This document shows, piece after piece, positions 10,338-23,080 of a stretch of DNA of 64,000 bases. Location: assembly GCA_033032865.1 (NCBI GenBank), contig JAWHQI010000068.1:6572001-6636000 (forward strand), in the 5' to 3' direction. The first letter of the stretch is position 1, and each line of letters opens with the position of its first letter. The position numbers and the translations under genes were made by a program. This stretch comes from Dactylorhiza incarnata (lineage: Eukaryota; Streptophyta; Magnoliopsida; Asparagales; Orchidaceae). Below the pieces are notes generated by a model that worked only from the letters and a program-made list of their open reading frames with translations, had not been told where the DNA came from and did no database searches.

Positions 10338-12698
10338 ATGGCACAAATCAAAGATTATGCTTCCACCAGACCACCAATGTGCAATCTTGAAAAGTTTGCA
10401 GTTTGGAAAACAAGAATCAGAATTTATATGAACTCCATTGATGCTGACTTGTTTAATATTACTGTGATAGGTCCCCAAAAGCCCTATAGAAAGGATGCAA
10501 GTGGCAATGTCACACAAACACTTGTTCCAAGATCTGAGTGGACAGAAGATGAGAAGAAGGCTAGAACATGTGATCTAAAGGCCATGAACATACTTGTCTC
10601 AACTCTCTCAGATGACATCTTTCAAAGGGTTGTTGACTGTGAATCATCCAAAGAAATTTGGGATGCTCTTACAAAAATGGTGGAAGGAAGTGCTGATGAA
10701 AAGAAATATAAGAAGGCCCTATTGATCTCCCAATATGAGAACTTCCAAAAGAAGAATGAAGAGAGTATCTCTGAGATGTATGACAGATTCAGTCTAATCA
10801 TCAACCAATTGAAAAACTTGGATAGAGAGATCTCCCTCACTGAGATTAATGACAAATTGCTAATGAGTCTCCCCAGTTCATGGGACTCAAGAATATGGGC
10901 AATAAGAGACACAAGAGGACAAAAGGAAATCTCTACAGATGCTCTCTTAGGAAAACTCAAATCCTATGAGCAACTGCTGAAAACTAGAGAAGAGAAGAAA
11001 AGAAGAGAAAACACTCTAATCTCCTCAAAAGACAGGAACATAGCTTTAAAGGCAACAGAAGAAAGGACACCTGTCACTGAAGAAGAACTATTCAGTTTCC
11101 TAGCCAGAAGATTTAAGAAATGGGTCAAGACAGATGGATCAAAAAGTAGGGAGTCAAAACCAAGGTATGACAAAACTCTCACTAAAGAAATTATTTGCTA
11201 TTCTTGCAGGAAACCTGGACATATTGCCCCAGAATGTCCAGAGAATGCTGAAACAAAGAAAGATCTGAAAAGAAAAGATCTCAAGAAAAAGGGGAAGAAG
11301 AAAGAAAGAGGCTTTATTGCAGAAGCCTGGAGTGAAACAGACTCTGAGGACAGTTCATCCTCTGAGAGTGACAATGAAGAATCTAGGCAAGAAGACCTAT
11401 GCTTGATGGCCTTTGAAGGCCCCAAGAATGATGATGGTGCTAAATCTTGGAGTGAGACAGGATCAGAAGAAAGCATATCTTCTAAAGATGAAAAAGAAGA
11501 TAGCCTTATTCTCATAGAGGAATCTGAGGATAAGGATGAGGTAAGCATCTTTGATGAAATAGATTTTCAAAGTGATAAATTCAGAAATGATTTTATGGGA
11601 ATGTGTCTAGATCAATTAAAAGCTAAACAAGAAATCAATGACCTAAAAGAACAAATTCATATGGTCAAGAACCAAAGAAATAAAAAGTATATAAGCTCAA
11701 TAGATCATGTATTAAGGGCTAACATAAGAGAGAAGGAAATAGAAAGGGCTAGAATAGAAAATCAGTTCCTTAAGGATAAGGTTTCTCAGGCAAAGGCCTT
11801 TGAAGAATCAATAAAAATGAGAAGCCAAACTCTTAAAGAAATCACTGAAAAACAAATAATAAGACACAAAAATCTTGGGCTAGGGGCTGATCCATCAATC
11901 AGCCTAATTCCATCCAACAAGCCTGCATGGATGAACCCTGTAAAATTCACTAAACCCATCAAATCAGCAAACCAAGAAAAAGAATCACAACATAAGAAAG
12001 AACACTTCTTCAAGGAAATAAAAGAATTTGATGAAACATCATATTATTCAGCTGATGACTCACAAACTTCATCTGAAGAGATCACTAAACCAAAAGAAAC
12101 AAAATACAAAGGAGTAAAAATAGAAAAAGATAAAATGAAAATTTATGAAGACACAGTCGCGTCGACTTCATATCGACGCATGAATGATAATGCGTCGACT
12201 TCTACTTGACGTACCCTCTTAGATGCCTCGACCTCTACTCGACGCTTGAATAAAGATACGTCGACATTCATTCGACGCAACTTCCTCCATGCGTCGATAC
12301 CAGATCAACGCAATCTAAGGAATGTGCCGAATATAAATCGACGCAACTATCAACATGCGTCGAATAGATATCAACGCATAAAAGTTCAGAGCAACTTAAA
12401 TACCTTTCCTCCAAAAGCCTTTCATCCTAACCCATATTCAGGACCCATTCATCCCAATCATGATTTCTATCCTAATCAACACCTCTATCATGATTTCTAC
12501 CCTAAACATGGTAACCAAAATTCCCATTTTAACCAAAATTTCTATCCTAACCAAAATAAAACTTTCTATCCTGATCAACCCTTTTATTCTTCTCTAAACT
12601 CAAATTATCATAATAATAAGATAATCAAGTGCCATATATGTAACAAAACTGGCCACATTGCCAAACAATGCTGGTACAACCAATTAAACTATCTGTAA
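10338..12698 (+). pseudogene. gag: Element A gag, copy 2, with the same in-frame TGA
   Basis: This is a near-identical duplicate of the gag at 4076-6436, with the same length and the same in-frame TGA (12207-12209). Only two residue differences are visible: T to I in the coiled-coil part (codon at about 11860) and N to T just before the TGA. The two CCHC knuckles and the seven 33-bp dyad units (12159-12377) are unchanged. Sharing the TGA shows that the stop predates the tandem duplication. The primer site lies at 10238-10253. Confidence 0.88.
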
Positions 12699-13130
12699 AA
12701 AATAGTCCAAGGCTGACTTAGAACTAGGTAGAGATAAACACCTAGAATTCTTCAGGAAAATTAAAAGTCACGTCGATCTCTAATCAACGCACCGTCGATA
12801 ACTCAACTCAATAAGTAAAATCGACGCATGCGTCGACTCCACTCGACGCATACGTCGATAGGAAATCCTATCATCCCAAGTCAGACTATATCGACGCTCA
12901 CGTCGAATTCCAGTCGACGTAACGTCGACTTCATGAAAACGAGCGGCAATACCAAAATATTTTCGGTCACATCCACGGAAGTACCGAATAAGCCTCGACT
13001 TGAGCCCAGTTTCGACGCTTCACCTGACTTAAATAGTCTCTTCAGTTAGAAGCCTTCACTACTCTGCATCTTTCATCCTTCTTGCTCCTCAGACCAGCCG
13101 ATTTCTTCCTCTCTCTTTCACTAACCTAAA

Positions 13131-14950
13131 ATGGCTCCAAAGACCAACTCAGGCTTCGACATTGACCTTGAGTCCTTCCAAGCAGCCGCAGAAAACTACA
13201 AGAGCATCATTGCACTCTTTGCTGAAGCTGGCCTGAACAAACTTATCTCCACAAGAAGTAAGCTCCTGGAAACAGAACTCACAGAGCTGATAACTAATGT
13301 TCAAATATCTGAACAAGGAGAAATTCAAGGAACAATCTATGAGACACCTGTCACAATCTCAGCAGAACATATTAGAGCCACCTTTGATCTTCCATCAGGT
13401 ATATCCTAATATTATCCTTGTTTAAATGAAATAGGGAAAGAAAATGAGTTTCAAAAGAATGACTAAATAAGTCTTAATTATTCCCCTACTAGGTGATGAA
13501 TCCATTGACCTCACACTTGATGAAATCAAGCATGTGCTCACCACCATGAAATTCTCAAAAGACAGACCAATCCACCTGAAGAAAACAGATTTCTCTGAAG
13601 AATATAGATTGTTAGCAGACATAGTAGGGAAAATTCTACTATGCAAGACTTCAGCCCATGATGCAGTGCCCAAACAGCAACTGAACATCATGGGGGCCCT
13701 TGTATTGAAGAAAAAAGTGGACTGGGCCAGCTGCCTTCTCTGGATGATAGCCTCCAAATACTCTCACAAGGAGAATGCTTATATGAGAGTTATGAGTCAG
13801 GTTCTCTTCCATTCTTTCCATGACCTATGCAGGTCAAAAGGAATCCCTATCCCTCCTGGAAAGAGGATGTCCATTGCCCTTTTCTCCAAATGGACCAGGC
13901 ACATCCCCAAGCCTGGTTCCATCCCTGAAAGAACTCCCTCTCCTCCCAACTCTCCTGCTCATCCTTCTCCTCCTCCTCCTCAAAGAGATGACCCTTCTCT
14001 ACCACCATCATCCACTCAAATACTCTTTACTACCCTCACAACTCCTACTCTACCTACCTCTTCTCAAACACCTGCTCAAACAGAAGTTTCTCCTTCTCTT
14101 CCTCCTCCAAATTTCCCATATTCTCTACCTCATTATCACCCTTACCTCATGAATCAACTCACTTCTCTCCTCCTCTGTCACCTCTTCCTCCTCCATTATC
14201 TCCTCACCTTTCACACCATGAAACATCTTCATCCACTGAGGCTCTCATCACTCAGGGCATCAAATCAGCAGCTGAAAATTTCCAAGTGATGCTGGATGAG
14301 CATTGCTCCCAAATTCATTCCTCCATCCTTCACATGCACACCCAAATAGATGGGGTCAGTGCCTCTGTGCAAGGCCTAAAGACCTCTCTCTCTCTTCATC
14401 TAGAGTGACAAGGTCTTTCTTAACCTCCCTGGCCAAGAAGGTCAAGAAGGGGGAGAATCTAGATGAAGAGCAGCCCTCCAATCCTAAATCTCTCTCTCAC
14501 AAGTCCCCTCCATCTTCAAAATTTGACAAAATCCTTGGGAATGAGATAGTACCTGAGCTACACAATGATGAACAAACTATAGAGGTACTTCATATAGCAA
14601 GAGAGGCTGCAAGTCAAGTAGTACTATTACAAGGGGAGGCAAGCAGAGAAGAAACTGAAAAGGAAGATATAGCAGTTGGGAAGAAAGATAAAGAAACTAC
14701 AAATCAGGGGGAGCTGGATACTGATATGAATAAAGATGGAAATGAAAAAGGACAGCTAAATGCAAATGGAGCTGGAGATGATAGAGAAATAGAAGAAGTA
14801 GAAAGATTAAAGGAAGCTCCATCCCAGGGGGAGCAATCTGCTCAGGGGGAGCTAGGTGCACTTCCTACAAATGAGAAAGAGAAACCCTCCTATCCTAAAA
14901 CAGTAGTATTCAAGAGAAAGAGAAAAACCCCTCCTACCCCTCCTGAGTAA
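13131..14950 (+). pseudogene. Element A second gene, copy 2
   Basis: This duplicate of 6869-8688 has the same intron (13399-13492), Pro-rich linker, frame changes and acidic tail. No difference in protein from copy 1 was noticed. The upstream dyad cluster is at 12770-12928. Shared frame changes mean they were present before duplication or reflect real splicing not resolved here. Confidence 0.65.
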
Positions 14951-15174
14951 TATTTGAAAACAATGCTGATATATCTTACCCTATAGTTGAATACTACATG
15001 GTATGAACATGAAATCTGTTTATATGATTCTAAAAATTTGTTTATATGATCTTTTCTTCTAAATTTCACTTTTGATTGAGTGGCATATTTCTTTTCTATA
15101 CAAATGCTGTGCTGGATTGATTTTATGCTAATACAATTTCTCTCTAAGTAGGGTTAAGACAAATAGGGGGAGAT

Positions 15175-16500
15175 TGTTGGGGAAATGATTTCTCTTAACC
15201 CCTAGAAATAAGTTGAATATGAATTCTAAGAAAGAAAAACAAGGTTAAGAAAATATGCGTCGAATAGTATTCGACGCAACGTCGAAATGTAGTCGACATT
15301 TCCTTCAATTTGAGTCGAAGTAACTATAGGAAGATTTCGACGTATGTGTTGTCGACGCTACTCTGATTTCTAGTCGACGCATATGGAGAAGTTGACGCAC
15401 CTTAGTCGACGCACCTTCCTTATTCTCCTCTCGACGTCCAGCCAAGAAGAACTCGACGTTTACGTCGAGTGGTAATCGACGCACGTCGATTTATATGACA
15501 GATTTAAATATGTGCCAGATCTCTTTCCATCTTTCAGTAGATCTGATTTGTATGGAATAAATGTCAATATTTTATAGCCGTTCTCAATCATTCTTTCCTT
15601 ATATCTGATTCTTGGCTAATTTGATTAAACTTATTTGGACATTATTTGAAATCAGAATTAGTTCTTTCCTTCTACAGAAATAAATATTATGGAAACATTT
15701 TCATCTTTCTATTTCTCTGACTGATTATTGATTATCCTCCTATAGTATTATTTTTAATTAACAGAGCTATAAATAAAGAGGAGGTCGGCAGAAAAAGATG
15801 AGAACAAGTGATTCACCATTTTACATTTGAAAAAGAGGAAGAGCTCCCAAGTATAGAGAGAAAATTGAGAAATTGTTCTGCAGCAATATTCAAGCACTTC
15901 TTCTTCTCCTGCTTCTGAAGTCATTCTGCTGCAAGTTCTGATAGCTCTCACAAAGAGAGAAAAGCTACAAATCTTCTTCTCTCTATAGAAGAAAGATTTA
16001 ATTCACTTCTTGTGCTTCCAATCTTCTTGCTAGGAAGAAGATTCATTCTTATTCTTATTTCTTTCTTCTTTCTTATTCTTACTTAAATATTGTAAAAGAG
16101 TTTTTAGAATCTCTCTCAAAAAATTCAGTGTACTGGTTCTAAGAGTCTCCTTGTCAAAAGACTCAGGGTGGTTCTAAGAGTCTCCTTATCAAAAGACTCT
16201 GGGTGGTTCTAAGAGTCTCCTTATCAAAAGACTCAGTGCAAGATAGTGAATTCCTACCAAGGGGGTAGAAGAGTGGACTACCCAAAGTTTGGGGAACCAC
16301 TATATTTTCTTGTGTTGTGCTGTGATTTCTTTTCTTGCATTTACTTCATTTGTTTAATTCTTGTTGGTGTGTGGGAAGCTCTAATCTGTGATCATACACA
16401 TATATATATATATATATATATATTAACTTTGCACAAAATATTTTTAATCACTATTCACCCCCCTCTAGAGAATTCTATTGAGGTTAACTGTGCACTTTCA
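15175..16500 (+). repeat. Element A LTR 3 (3' LTR)
   Basis: This 1326-bp LTR ends TTTCA just before CGACT (16501-16505). It is distinguished from LTR 1 by a longer TA run near 16400, a poly-C of only six residues and many substitutions. Those in its first half are shared with LTR 2. Confidence 0.92.
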
Positions 16501-17328
16501 CGACTCAAATTTTTGTTATCAAGAAAAAGAAGAATGAGCGGTTTTGGAAGGAACAGCGCTGTAGGATGGATCCTGAACAGTCGCGATGACCTGTGCATTC
16601 AAGCATTTTATCTTATACTCTCTCGTAAGTTTTATCTTCGGCTGTCCTAACCGCATTTTTCCTTCTTCCTTGCAGACAAACCGGAAGAGACAATGAGGCC
16701 GGGCGACCTTGTATCTAGCATTCCACCACTGTCCCAGGTGCCAAGCCTCACACAGAACTCAAACTCTGGGCAGGAGGAGCTTTCCAATTTACAACACCTT
16801 CTAAGAGGCTTGGAGGTGAGGATAAGGGAGATTGAAGGCCGAGAAGAAGCTGCCCGGATTGCTTTGGAGGTCGAGAAGAAAGAGCAGCAAGAGGAACAAC
16901 AGGCGCTTGGGGCTCGGCTGGAGGCCGCGCGAGCTGCACTTGAGGCCGAGAAGAAAGCACAGCCGGAGAGGGAGAAGGAGCTGGCGACTCAGCTTGAAAT
17001 CGACAAGAAGGCGCGACTTGATAAGGAGAAGATGCTGGTAGAGCAGATTGCCGTCATAACCGCGTGACTTGATAAGGAAAAAAAGGCCTCAATGTTTGAA
17101 GAAGATTGCAAGTATTATCAAGGGAAATATCTTTGCTTGACCAGGGAAGCCGGCGGAAGCCGGCGTCCTGCTAATGATGATAGGATGAGGATATCGGACC
17201 GCCTGTCTGTTGGGACGAGCTCTAATCACCCGCCAGTCAGGGCGGCCGACCCTGCTACTAATGAGGCCGCCGGGGCTTCTTCTACTCGTACGGTTCCTGC
17301 TGTACAGGTAGAACGGGATGCCACGTGA

Positions 17329-17911
17329 CTTCATAGTACGCTTAATCACCTTCATTATCATTCAAGCCAAATTTATAGTCTCCTTATTCAAACCGGCAAC
17401 AAGGTTGCTCGCCTTCATCGCGAAGATCCTTCTCCAGAGCATCATCAACCTTGAACGGCTTTTAACTTTGGTACCATCATTTGTAATATTATTTCATTTG
17501 CTTCTCAAGACGATCTGATGACTGGGTCTGTTTAGACAATATTTTCCTTTAATACCTTCTGATGCCCCTTTAATCTGTGCGATTTGTGTTTAAGCAGTCT
17601 AGGATTTTGCTTTTATAATTCGAATTGATATGCAAGTCGCGCGACCTGCGCTAAATGCTTGAGATTTTTGTTGAATTCTACTAACATTATGATGCAGTCT
17701 GTTATTCGACCAATTTACTATTCATTATCCGCAGCTTTGTCATTCGATTTATCTTATATGTGCAAACCCTTGGACATTCTTACTTTGTACTCCATGAACG
17801 CGTTGATAACCGCGCGATTAGATTCAATATTCGCGCCATAATTTCGCTATTTGCAGATCGCCGATTCTTTATAAGTAGTAACCATCACGAAGACTCGTTC
17901 ACGCTTTCAGA
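17329..17911 (+). other. Intergenic stretch between the two Tat antisense genes
   Basis: AT-rich, about 580 bp, without a supported gene. A TATA-like TTTATAAGT at 17868-17876 precedes the ATG at 17912 and may be the promoter of the second antisense gene, although only 36 bp separates them. Confidence 0.4.
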
Positions 17912-18216
17912 ATGGCGCGAGCTAAGAGCAAGTCGAAGCAGTCTGAGAAGATCCATGCGGTCTGAACTGATGCGGCCTTTGCCTTTCGATCAGCCGATCA
18001 CAAAGAATGTCGTTTAACTCAAGGCGAGTTAGACGACTTTATTAAAGAGTACATGGTGGGAAGTAATCTCACCGCCCGTCTTCCATTACGCGACGAGCGG
18101 ATTAATTCCTCGTCTTCCACAAAAATTGTCATCCCCATTGACCACTTCAAATACGGCTTCAGGTTCCCTCCGCCACTCGAGGTCATTGTTATTTTCGAAC
18201 ACTACGGGGTTGTGCC

Positions 18217-19424
18217 TATTGAAAATGTTGAAGTGGGAGTTGTGAAGTTGGCGGTCTGGGGGGAGACCGCGCGGTCTGGTCTGACCGCACGGTCTTGCGG
18301 TCTCCTCTAGCGGTCTGACCTCTCTGGTCTAGTCGCAGGCTTCTCGGCGTGACCGCCGTTCTTCTATCTCAAGGGTGCCGAGGTGTGGCCGCGCGGTCTG
18401 GTCGTGTGACCATGTGGCGGAGCAGGTTCTACCTGGTAAGTGCGGCGCGCGGTCTTGTGTTTGTGACCGCGTGGTGCGGGCAGCCCGGTCTGGAGGCTAT
18501 CCAGTTTCTTTGTGGTGCGCACAAACTAAGATCTTCTTAGTCGCGCGGTCTCTTCTTCTGTGTTCGCATGGCGGGTCCTTCGGCAATCTGCTGGTATATG
18601 CGGTCACAGGTGTTTGGTTGACTTGGTGGGCTGGTGTCCTTGTCGGCCTGGTGTGTTCGCGGTCTATGGAGGAGGTCGGGTGGCGAACACAGGTAGTGAC
18701 CATCATGGCCGGGCGAGTTGTTATGATCGCGCGGCTTCTTCGTAAAGTCGGCGAGCTCACTAAGCAGAAGGATCTGTTGCTGATCGTGCGGATTGACTGG
18801 TCTGGTCGCGCGATCAAGGGGGCGGTGACTCTGTCTCTAGGGTGGTGCCTGGATCAGGTCTCACACATATAAATAGGAGCCACTGTAGCAGCAATTAATA
18901 TTGCACCAAGTGTAAGCTGAGCTCGCATCCTGTTCTTGCGGTCTATTTTTTGTAACCGGCCAGTTAGTTGATCAAACTTGTCTTCTGCAACTTCTGCGGA
19001 TTGTGCGGGCAGTAGCGGTCATCTCCTCTTCTGAAGGTGTTCGGGCGGTCTCGCGGCTTGCAGTGTGGGTTGCTGGAGTTTGGGAGGATCAGTGGACTTC
19101 GGGAGTTTGCGAGGTTCTCAGTTGGTGTTGTTCAAGGCACAGGCAGGCAGTTTGGGCGGTCTTGATTTCTAGCCGGGCGGACTGTCAGGTCGAGAGGTCA
19201 AGCGGTCTCAGTTAGTCAGACCGCTGGTTTTCCTTTTAGCTATTTTTCTCTTCTGTTTTTTGTGTACTGGCGAAATCATGTCTCGTCATGTATACCTCGC
19301 CCTGTAATGAAGAACTTTGCTTGCTCAATAAAGATTGTGTTTGTTTCATGTGCTTCTGGTTGTTTGGCTTGAACTTTGAGTTATACTATTCCTGCTCACT
19401 CCTAGATCTACGGAAAATTTCACA
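18217..19424 (+). repeat. Copia D 5' LTR
   Basis: It runs from TATTGAAAATG (TG decayed to TA) to ATTTCACA. Many GCGGTCT/AGACCGC sites precede the TATA box (ATATAAATAGG, 18867-18877). One is a perfect 14-bp palindrome, AGACCGCGCGGTCT, at 18264-18277. Several apparent open frames in the LTR are read through these motifs and are not genes. Confidence 0.92.
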
Positions 19425-19606
19425 CTGATTGGTGTCCTTTCCATATGCTAACCCATGTTACCGCAGAGCGTTAGGTGCTACCGCGAGCAGTAGTGACAAT
19501 TACTTCTATGTATGCCACCATGTTCTCACATTGAGCACTTGTATCACTGACGTGGACTTCCAGGTAGTGCGGCACATTAAGAGTACCGCGTGGTCGGCTT
19601 GGCCTG
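19425..19606 (+). other. Remnant between copia D 5' LTR and pol
   Basis: This 180-bp stretch has no recognisable TGGTATCAG primer site and no gag homology. It marks the junction of the internal deletion. Confidence 0.5.
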
Positions 19607-21877
19607 TGGGTTAAGAAGCTGAGGACTGACAACGGAGGGGAGTTCACCTCTAGTGAGTTCTCTACATTTTGCAGAAAGGCAGGCATCCAGAGGGAGCTTA
19701 CTTGTGCGCATACTCCACAACAAAATGGAGTTGCAGAGCGGAAGATCCGTCATCTGACGGGGACCTGCAAGTGTTGGCTGCATGCCAAGAGTATCCCAAA
19801 GTCCTTCTGGGTGGAGGGAATATCTTGTGCTGCCTACTTCATCAACATGATGCCTCTCAGTCCCATCAATATGAAGACCCCACATGAATTGATGTTCAAG
19901 GAAAAGCCAAGCGTGGCACACCTTCGGGTGTTTGGTTCCACCTGCTATGTGCACGTTCCAGATGCGCTTCGGACGAAGCTAGATGCGAAGGCAAGGAAGC
20001 TAGTCTTCATGGGTTATGATGATCGGAAGAAGGGCTAGAAGTGCATGGACCCGGAGACACGGAGATTTGTTGTATCTCGCGACATCGTGTTCGACGAGGT
20101 GACATCTATATCTAGTTCTGAGGCGGAGGCTTCTGGATCAGGAAGCAGGGGGAGCGATGCTCCGAGTACATCTGGAAGGGGAGCTAGGGAAGAAGCAGCT
20201 GAAGATACCGCGAGTCAGGGGAAGGCGTTGCGGAGATCGAAGCGAACAATCATTGCCCCTGATCGTTATACAGGAGGAAATATGGTGAGCTTTGTCTTGT
20301 GTTTCTTTGCTTGTCCCTTGGATGAGAGGGAGCCGTCGAGCTTTGAAAAGGTCAAATGCGTGGAACAGTGGGATTCAGCTATGCAGGAAGAGATGAGGGC
20401 TCTTGAGAAGAATGAGTCTTGGTCTCTGGTGCCCAAGCCCAAGGGTATCACCCCTGTGACATGCAAGTGGGTCTACAAACTCAAGAAGAAAGCTGACGGC
20501 AGTATCGAGCGATACAAGGCTCGTCTTGTGGCTCGGGAATTCTCGCAGCAATACGGTGAATACTATGAAGAGACATTCAGCCCGGTGGCAAAAATGACTT
20601 CAGTTCGGGTTGTGATTGCCTTGGCGGCATGTTGGGGGTGGAAGATTTGGCAGCTCGACGTAAAGAATGTGTTCTTGTACGACGAGATTGACAAGGACAT
20701 CTTCATGGTCCAGCCGCCAGGCTTCGTGTCCGAAGATTTTCCAGAGCATGGCTGCAAGCTGAAGAAGGCCATGTATGGGTTGAAGCAAGCACCGAGGGCG
20801 TGGTATGGAAATATTGCAGAATATCTCCTATTCTGCGGGTTTGGTGCTTCAAACTCAGACTCAAGCTTGTTCGTTAAGAAGAGCGGGGAGCTTCAAGTAA
20901 TCGTGTTGCTTTACGTCGACGATATGATCGTGACGGGGAATTCGAAGGAGGAGGTAGCGCAGCTTCGGGCAGAGCTATCTATCAGGTTTTAGAAGAAGGA
21001 TCTGGGTGGGCTTCACCATTTCCTTGGACTCGAGGTGCAGAGGAAGGAGAGTGGAGTGCTGGTATCCCAGGCTGGATATGCGGAGCGAATCGTGGAGCGG
21101 TTCGACATGAAGGAAGGGAAGTGAATTTCCACACCTCTGGAGAAGGCCATGAAACTTCGCAAGGATGAGGGGAGGATACTGGAAGATCCGTTGGTGTTCC
21201 GGGCTCTGGTTGGGAGCTTGATCTATCTGACGATTACCAGGCCGAATATTGCATATGCAGTTGGCAGGGTGAATCGGTATATGGCGGAACCACGGATGCC
21301 TCATCTTCTAGCAGCCAAGAATATATTGAAGTATGTCAAGGCGACTTCAGATATGGGTCTCCTTTACAGTAGAGATGCGGGCTTCGAGGTGCATGGGTAC
21401 ATGGATACTGATTATGGTGGAGATTCGGATGATCGGAAGTCGACGTCTGGATACGTCTTCATGGCGGGCCCCACGGCTATATCATGGTGCAGTAAGAAGC
21501 AGGATTCCGTATCGGTCTCAACCACGGAAGCGGAATACAAGGCTTCGGCCATGGCAGCTCAAGAAGCCATCTGGCTTAGGAGGTTGGTAGGAGACATCCA
21601 TAAGGAGGTTCGCGGTCCGACTCTGCTCCGCGGCGACAATGAGGGTGCTTTCAAACTGGTTACAAATCCAGTTTGTCACGCGTGGACCAAGCATATCGAG
21701 ATCGAGCATGATTTCATTCATGAGAAAGTGCTGGAGGGGTCTCTATCGGTCGAGCATGTTCGGAGTCAGAACAACATTGCTGACATCTTCACAAAGGCTC
21801 TGGCGAAAGGGTCGTTTACTCGGCTAAGGAGTTTACATGGGATGTTTTCAACTTCCCACTTCAAGGGGGAGTGTTGA
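19607..21877 (+). pseudogene. pol: Copia D pol remnant: integrase, RT, RNase H
   Basis: A single reading frame carries the integrase core from its second catalytic Asp (RTDNGGEF) through PQQNGVAERK with the Glu, then the copia RT and RNase H. RT shows the WQLDVKNVFLY motif and YVDD near 20914. RNase H shows SGYVFMAGPTAISWCSKKQ and STTEAEYKA. Three stops interrupt it: TAG 20036-20038 (after DDRKKG), TAG 20990-20992 (before KKDLGG) and TGA 21122-21124. The first catalytic Asp and the HHCC zinc region of integrase are missing along with gag and protease. The terminal TGA falls inside the 3' LTR. The element is dead, but its LTRs could still be mobilised in trans. Confidence 0.9.
21862..21871 (+). 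promoter_or_regulatory. Copia D polypurine tract
   Basis: AAGGGGGAG directly precedes the 3' LTR start TGTTGAAAATG. Confidence 0.75.
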
Positions 21878-23080
21878 AAATGTTGAAGTGGGAGTTGTGA
21901 AGTTGGCGGTCTTGGGGGAGAGCGCGCGGTCTAGTCTGACCGCACGGTCTTGCAGTCTCCTCTGGCGGTCTGACCTCTCTGGTCTAGTCGTGGGCTTCTC
22001 GGCGTGACTGCTGTTCTTCTATCTCAAGGGTGCCGAGGTGTGGCCGCGCGGTCTGGTCGTGTGACCGCGTGGCAGAGCAGGTTTCTACCTGGTAAGGGCG
22101 GCGCGCGGTCTAGTGTTTGTGACCGCGTGGTGCGGGTAGCCCGGTCTGGAGGCTGTCCAGTTTCTTTGTGGTGCGCACAGACTAAGATCTTCTTAGTCGC
22201 GCGGTCTCTTCTTTTGTGTTCGCATGGTGGGTCCTTCGGAGATCTGCTGGTATATACGGTCACAGGTGTTTGGTCGACTTGGCGGGCTGCTGTCCTTGTC
22301 GGCCCGGTGTGTTCGCGGTCTCTGGAGGAGGTCGGGTGGCGAACACAGGTAGTGAGCATCATGGCCGGGCGAATTGTCATGATCGCGCGGCTTCTTCGTG
22401 AAGTCGGCGAGCTCACTAAGCAGAAGGATCTGTTGCTGATCGTGCGGGTTGACCAGTCTGGTCGCGCGATCAAGGGGGTGATGACTCTATCTCTAGGGTG
22501 GTGACTGGATCAGGTCTCACACCTATAAATAGGAGCCACTATAGCAGCAACAAATATCGCACCAAGTGTAAGTTGAGCTCGCATCCTGTTCTTGCGGTCT
22601 ATTTTTTGTAACAGGCCGGTTAGCTGATCGAACTTGTCTTGTGCAGCTTCTACGGATTATGCGGGCAGCAGCAGTCATCTCCTCTTCTGAAGGTGTTCGG
22701 GCGGTCTCGTGGCTTGCTGTGCGGGTTGCTGGGGTTCGGGAGGATCAGTGGAGTTCGGGAGTTTGCGAGGTTCTCAGTTGGTGTTGTTCAAGGCGCAGGC
22801 AGGCATTTCGGGCGGTCTTGATTTCTAGCCGGGCAAACTGTCAGGTCGAGCGGTCAGGCGGTCTCAGTTAGTCAGACCGCTGGTTTTCCTTTCAGCTATT
22901 TTTCTCTTCTGTTTTTTGTGTACTTGCGAAATCATGTCTCGCCATGTATAACTCGCCCTGTAATGAAGAACTTTGCTTGCTCAATAAAGATTGTGTTTGT
23001 TTCATGTGCTTCTGGTTGTTTGGCTTGAACTTTGAGTTATACTATTCCTGCTCACTCCTAGATCTACGGAAAATTTCACA
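21872..23080 (+). repeat. Copia D 3' LTR
   Basis: 1209 bp, TGTTG...TCACA. It differs from the 5' LTR by scattered substitutions, many at CpG. The TATA box is at 22522-22532. Confidence 0.92.

Larger units (their letters stand above)
2629..16500 (+). mobile_element. Element A: tandem dimer of a non-autonomous copia-like retrotransposon
   Basis: Three LTRs (2629-3973, 8913-10235, 15175-16500) alternate with two 4939-bp bodies (3974-8912 and 10236-15174). Flanks are CGGCT (2624-2628) and CGACT (16501-16505), a 5-bp duplication with one mismatch. Each body has an initiator tRNA-Met primer site, a gag with two zinc knuckles, a spliced second gene and a polypurine tract, but no protease, integrase or RT, so it would need an autonomous partner. 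The gag, the poly-C before the LTR end and the G-rich purine tracts resemble the SIRE/Maximus group of copia elements (inference). It lies within the intron of Tat antisense gene 1. Confidence 0.93.
1414..17328 (+). pseudogene. Tat antisense gene 1: Lys/Glu/Ala coiled-coil protein, two exons
   Basis: Exon 1 (1414-2524) starts at ATG; in-frame sequence before it has only a TTG. Exon 2 is 16676-17328. The donor CAG/GTAAGC at 2525 and acceptor TTGCAG at 16675 join in phase (one base plus two), and element A sits inside this intron. The product would be about 587 residues, very basic at its N-terminus. Tandem ten-residue repeats of the type KAAEEEAAKV span residues about 100-165, followed by an acidic/Ser-rich middle. 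Exon 2 encodes a second Glu/Lys coiled coil. One in-frame TGA (17065-17067) stands where an adjacent duplicate of the same DNA (from about 17012) has CGA. The gene is antisense to gag-pol. No enzymatic motif is visible and its function is unknown; it could be a structural or nuclear coiled-coil protein. Confidence 0.65.
18217..23080 (+). mobile_element. Copia D: internally deleted Ty1/copia element
   Basis: LTRs of 1208 and 1209 bp (18217-19424, 21872-23080) are flanked by exact 5-bp duplications GTGCC (18212-18216, 23081-23085). The 2.4-kb body lacks gag, protease and the N-terminal part of integrase, and no intact primer site follows the 5' LTR. Its LTR ends resemble those of element O (shared ATCATGTCTCG..CATGTAT, TGTAATGAAG, GGTTGTTTGGCT), so D and O are probably related families. 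Confidence 0.93.

Noticed and set aside
19425..19440. Primer-binding site after the copia D 5' LTR
   Set aside because: ATTGGTGTCC does not match the initiator tRNA-Met site beyond a few bases. The site appears lost with the internal deletion.
22004..22504. 166-codon frame in the copia D 3' LTR, with similar ones at 18349-18872
   Set aside because: It lies wholly in the LTR U3, reads through the GCGGTCT motifs, and is not kept as one frame in both LTRs.
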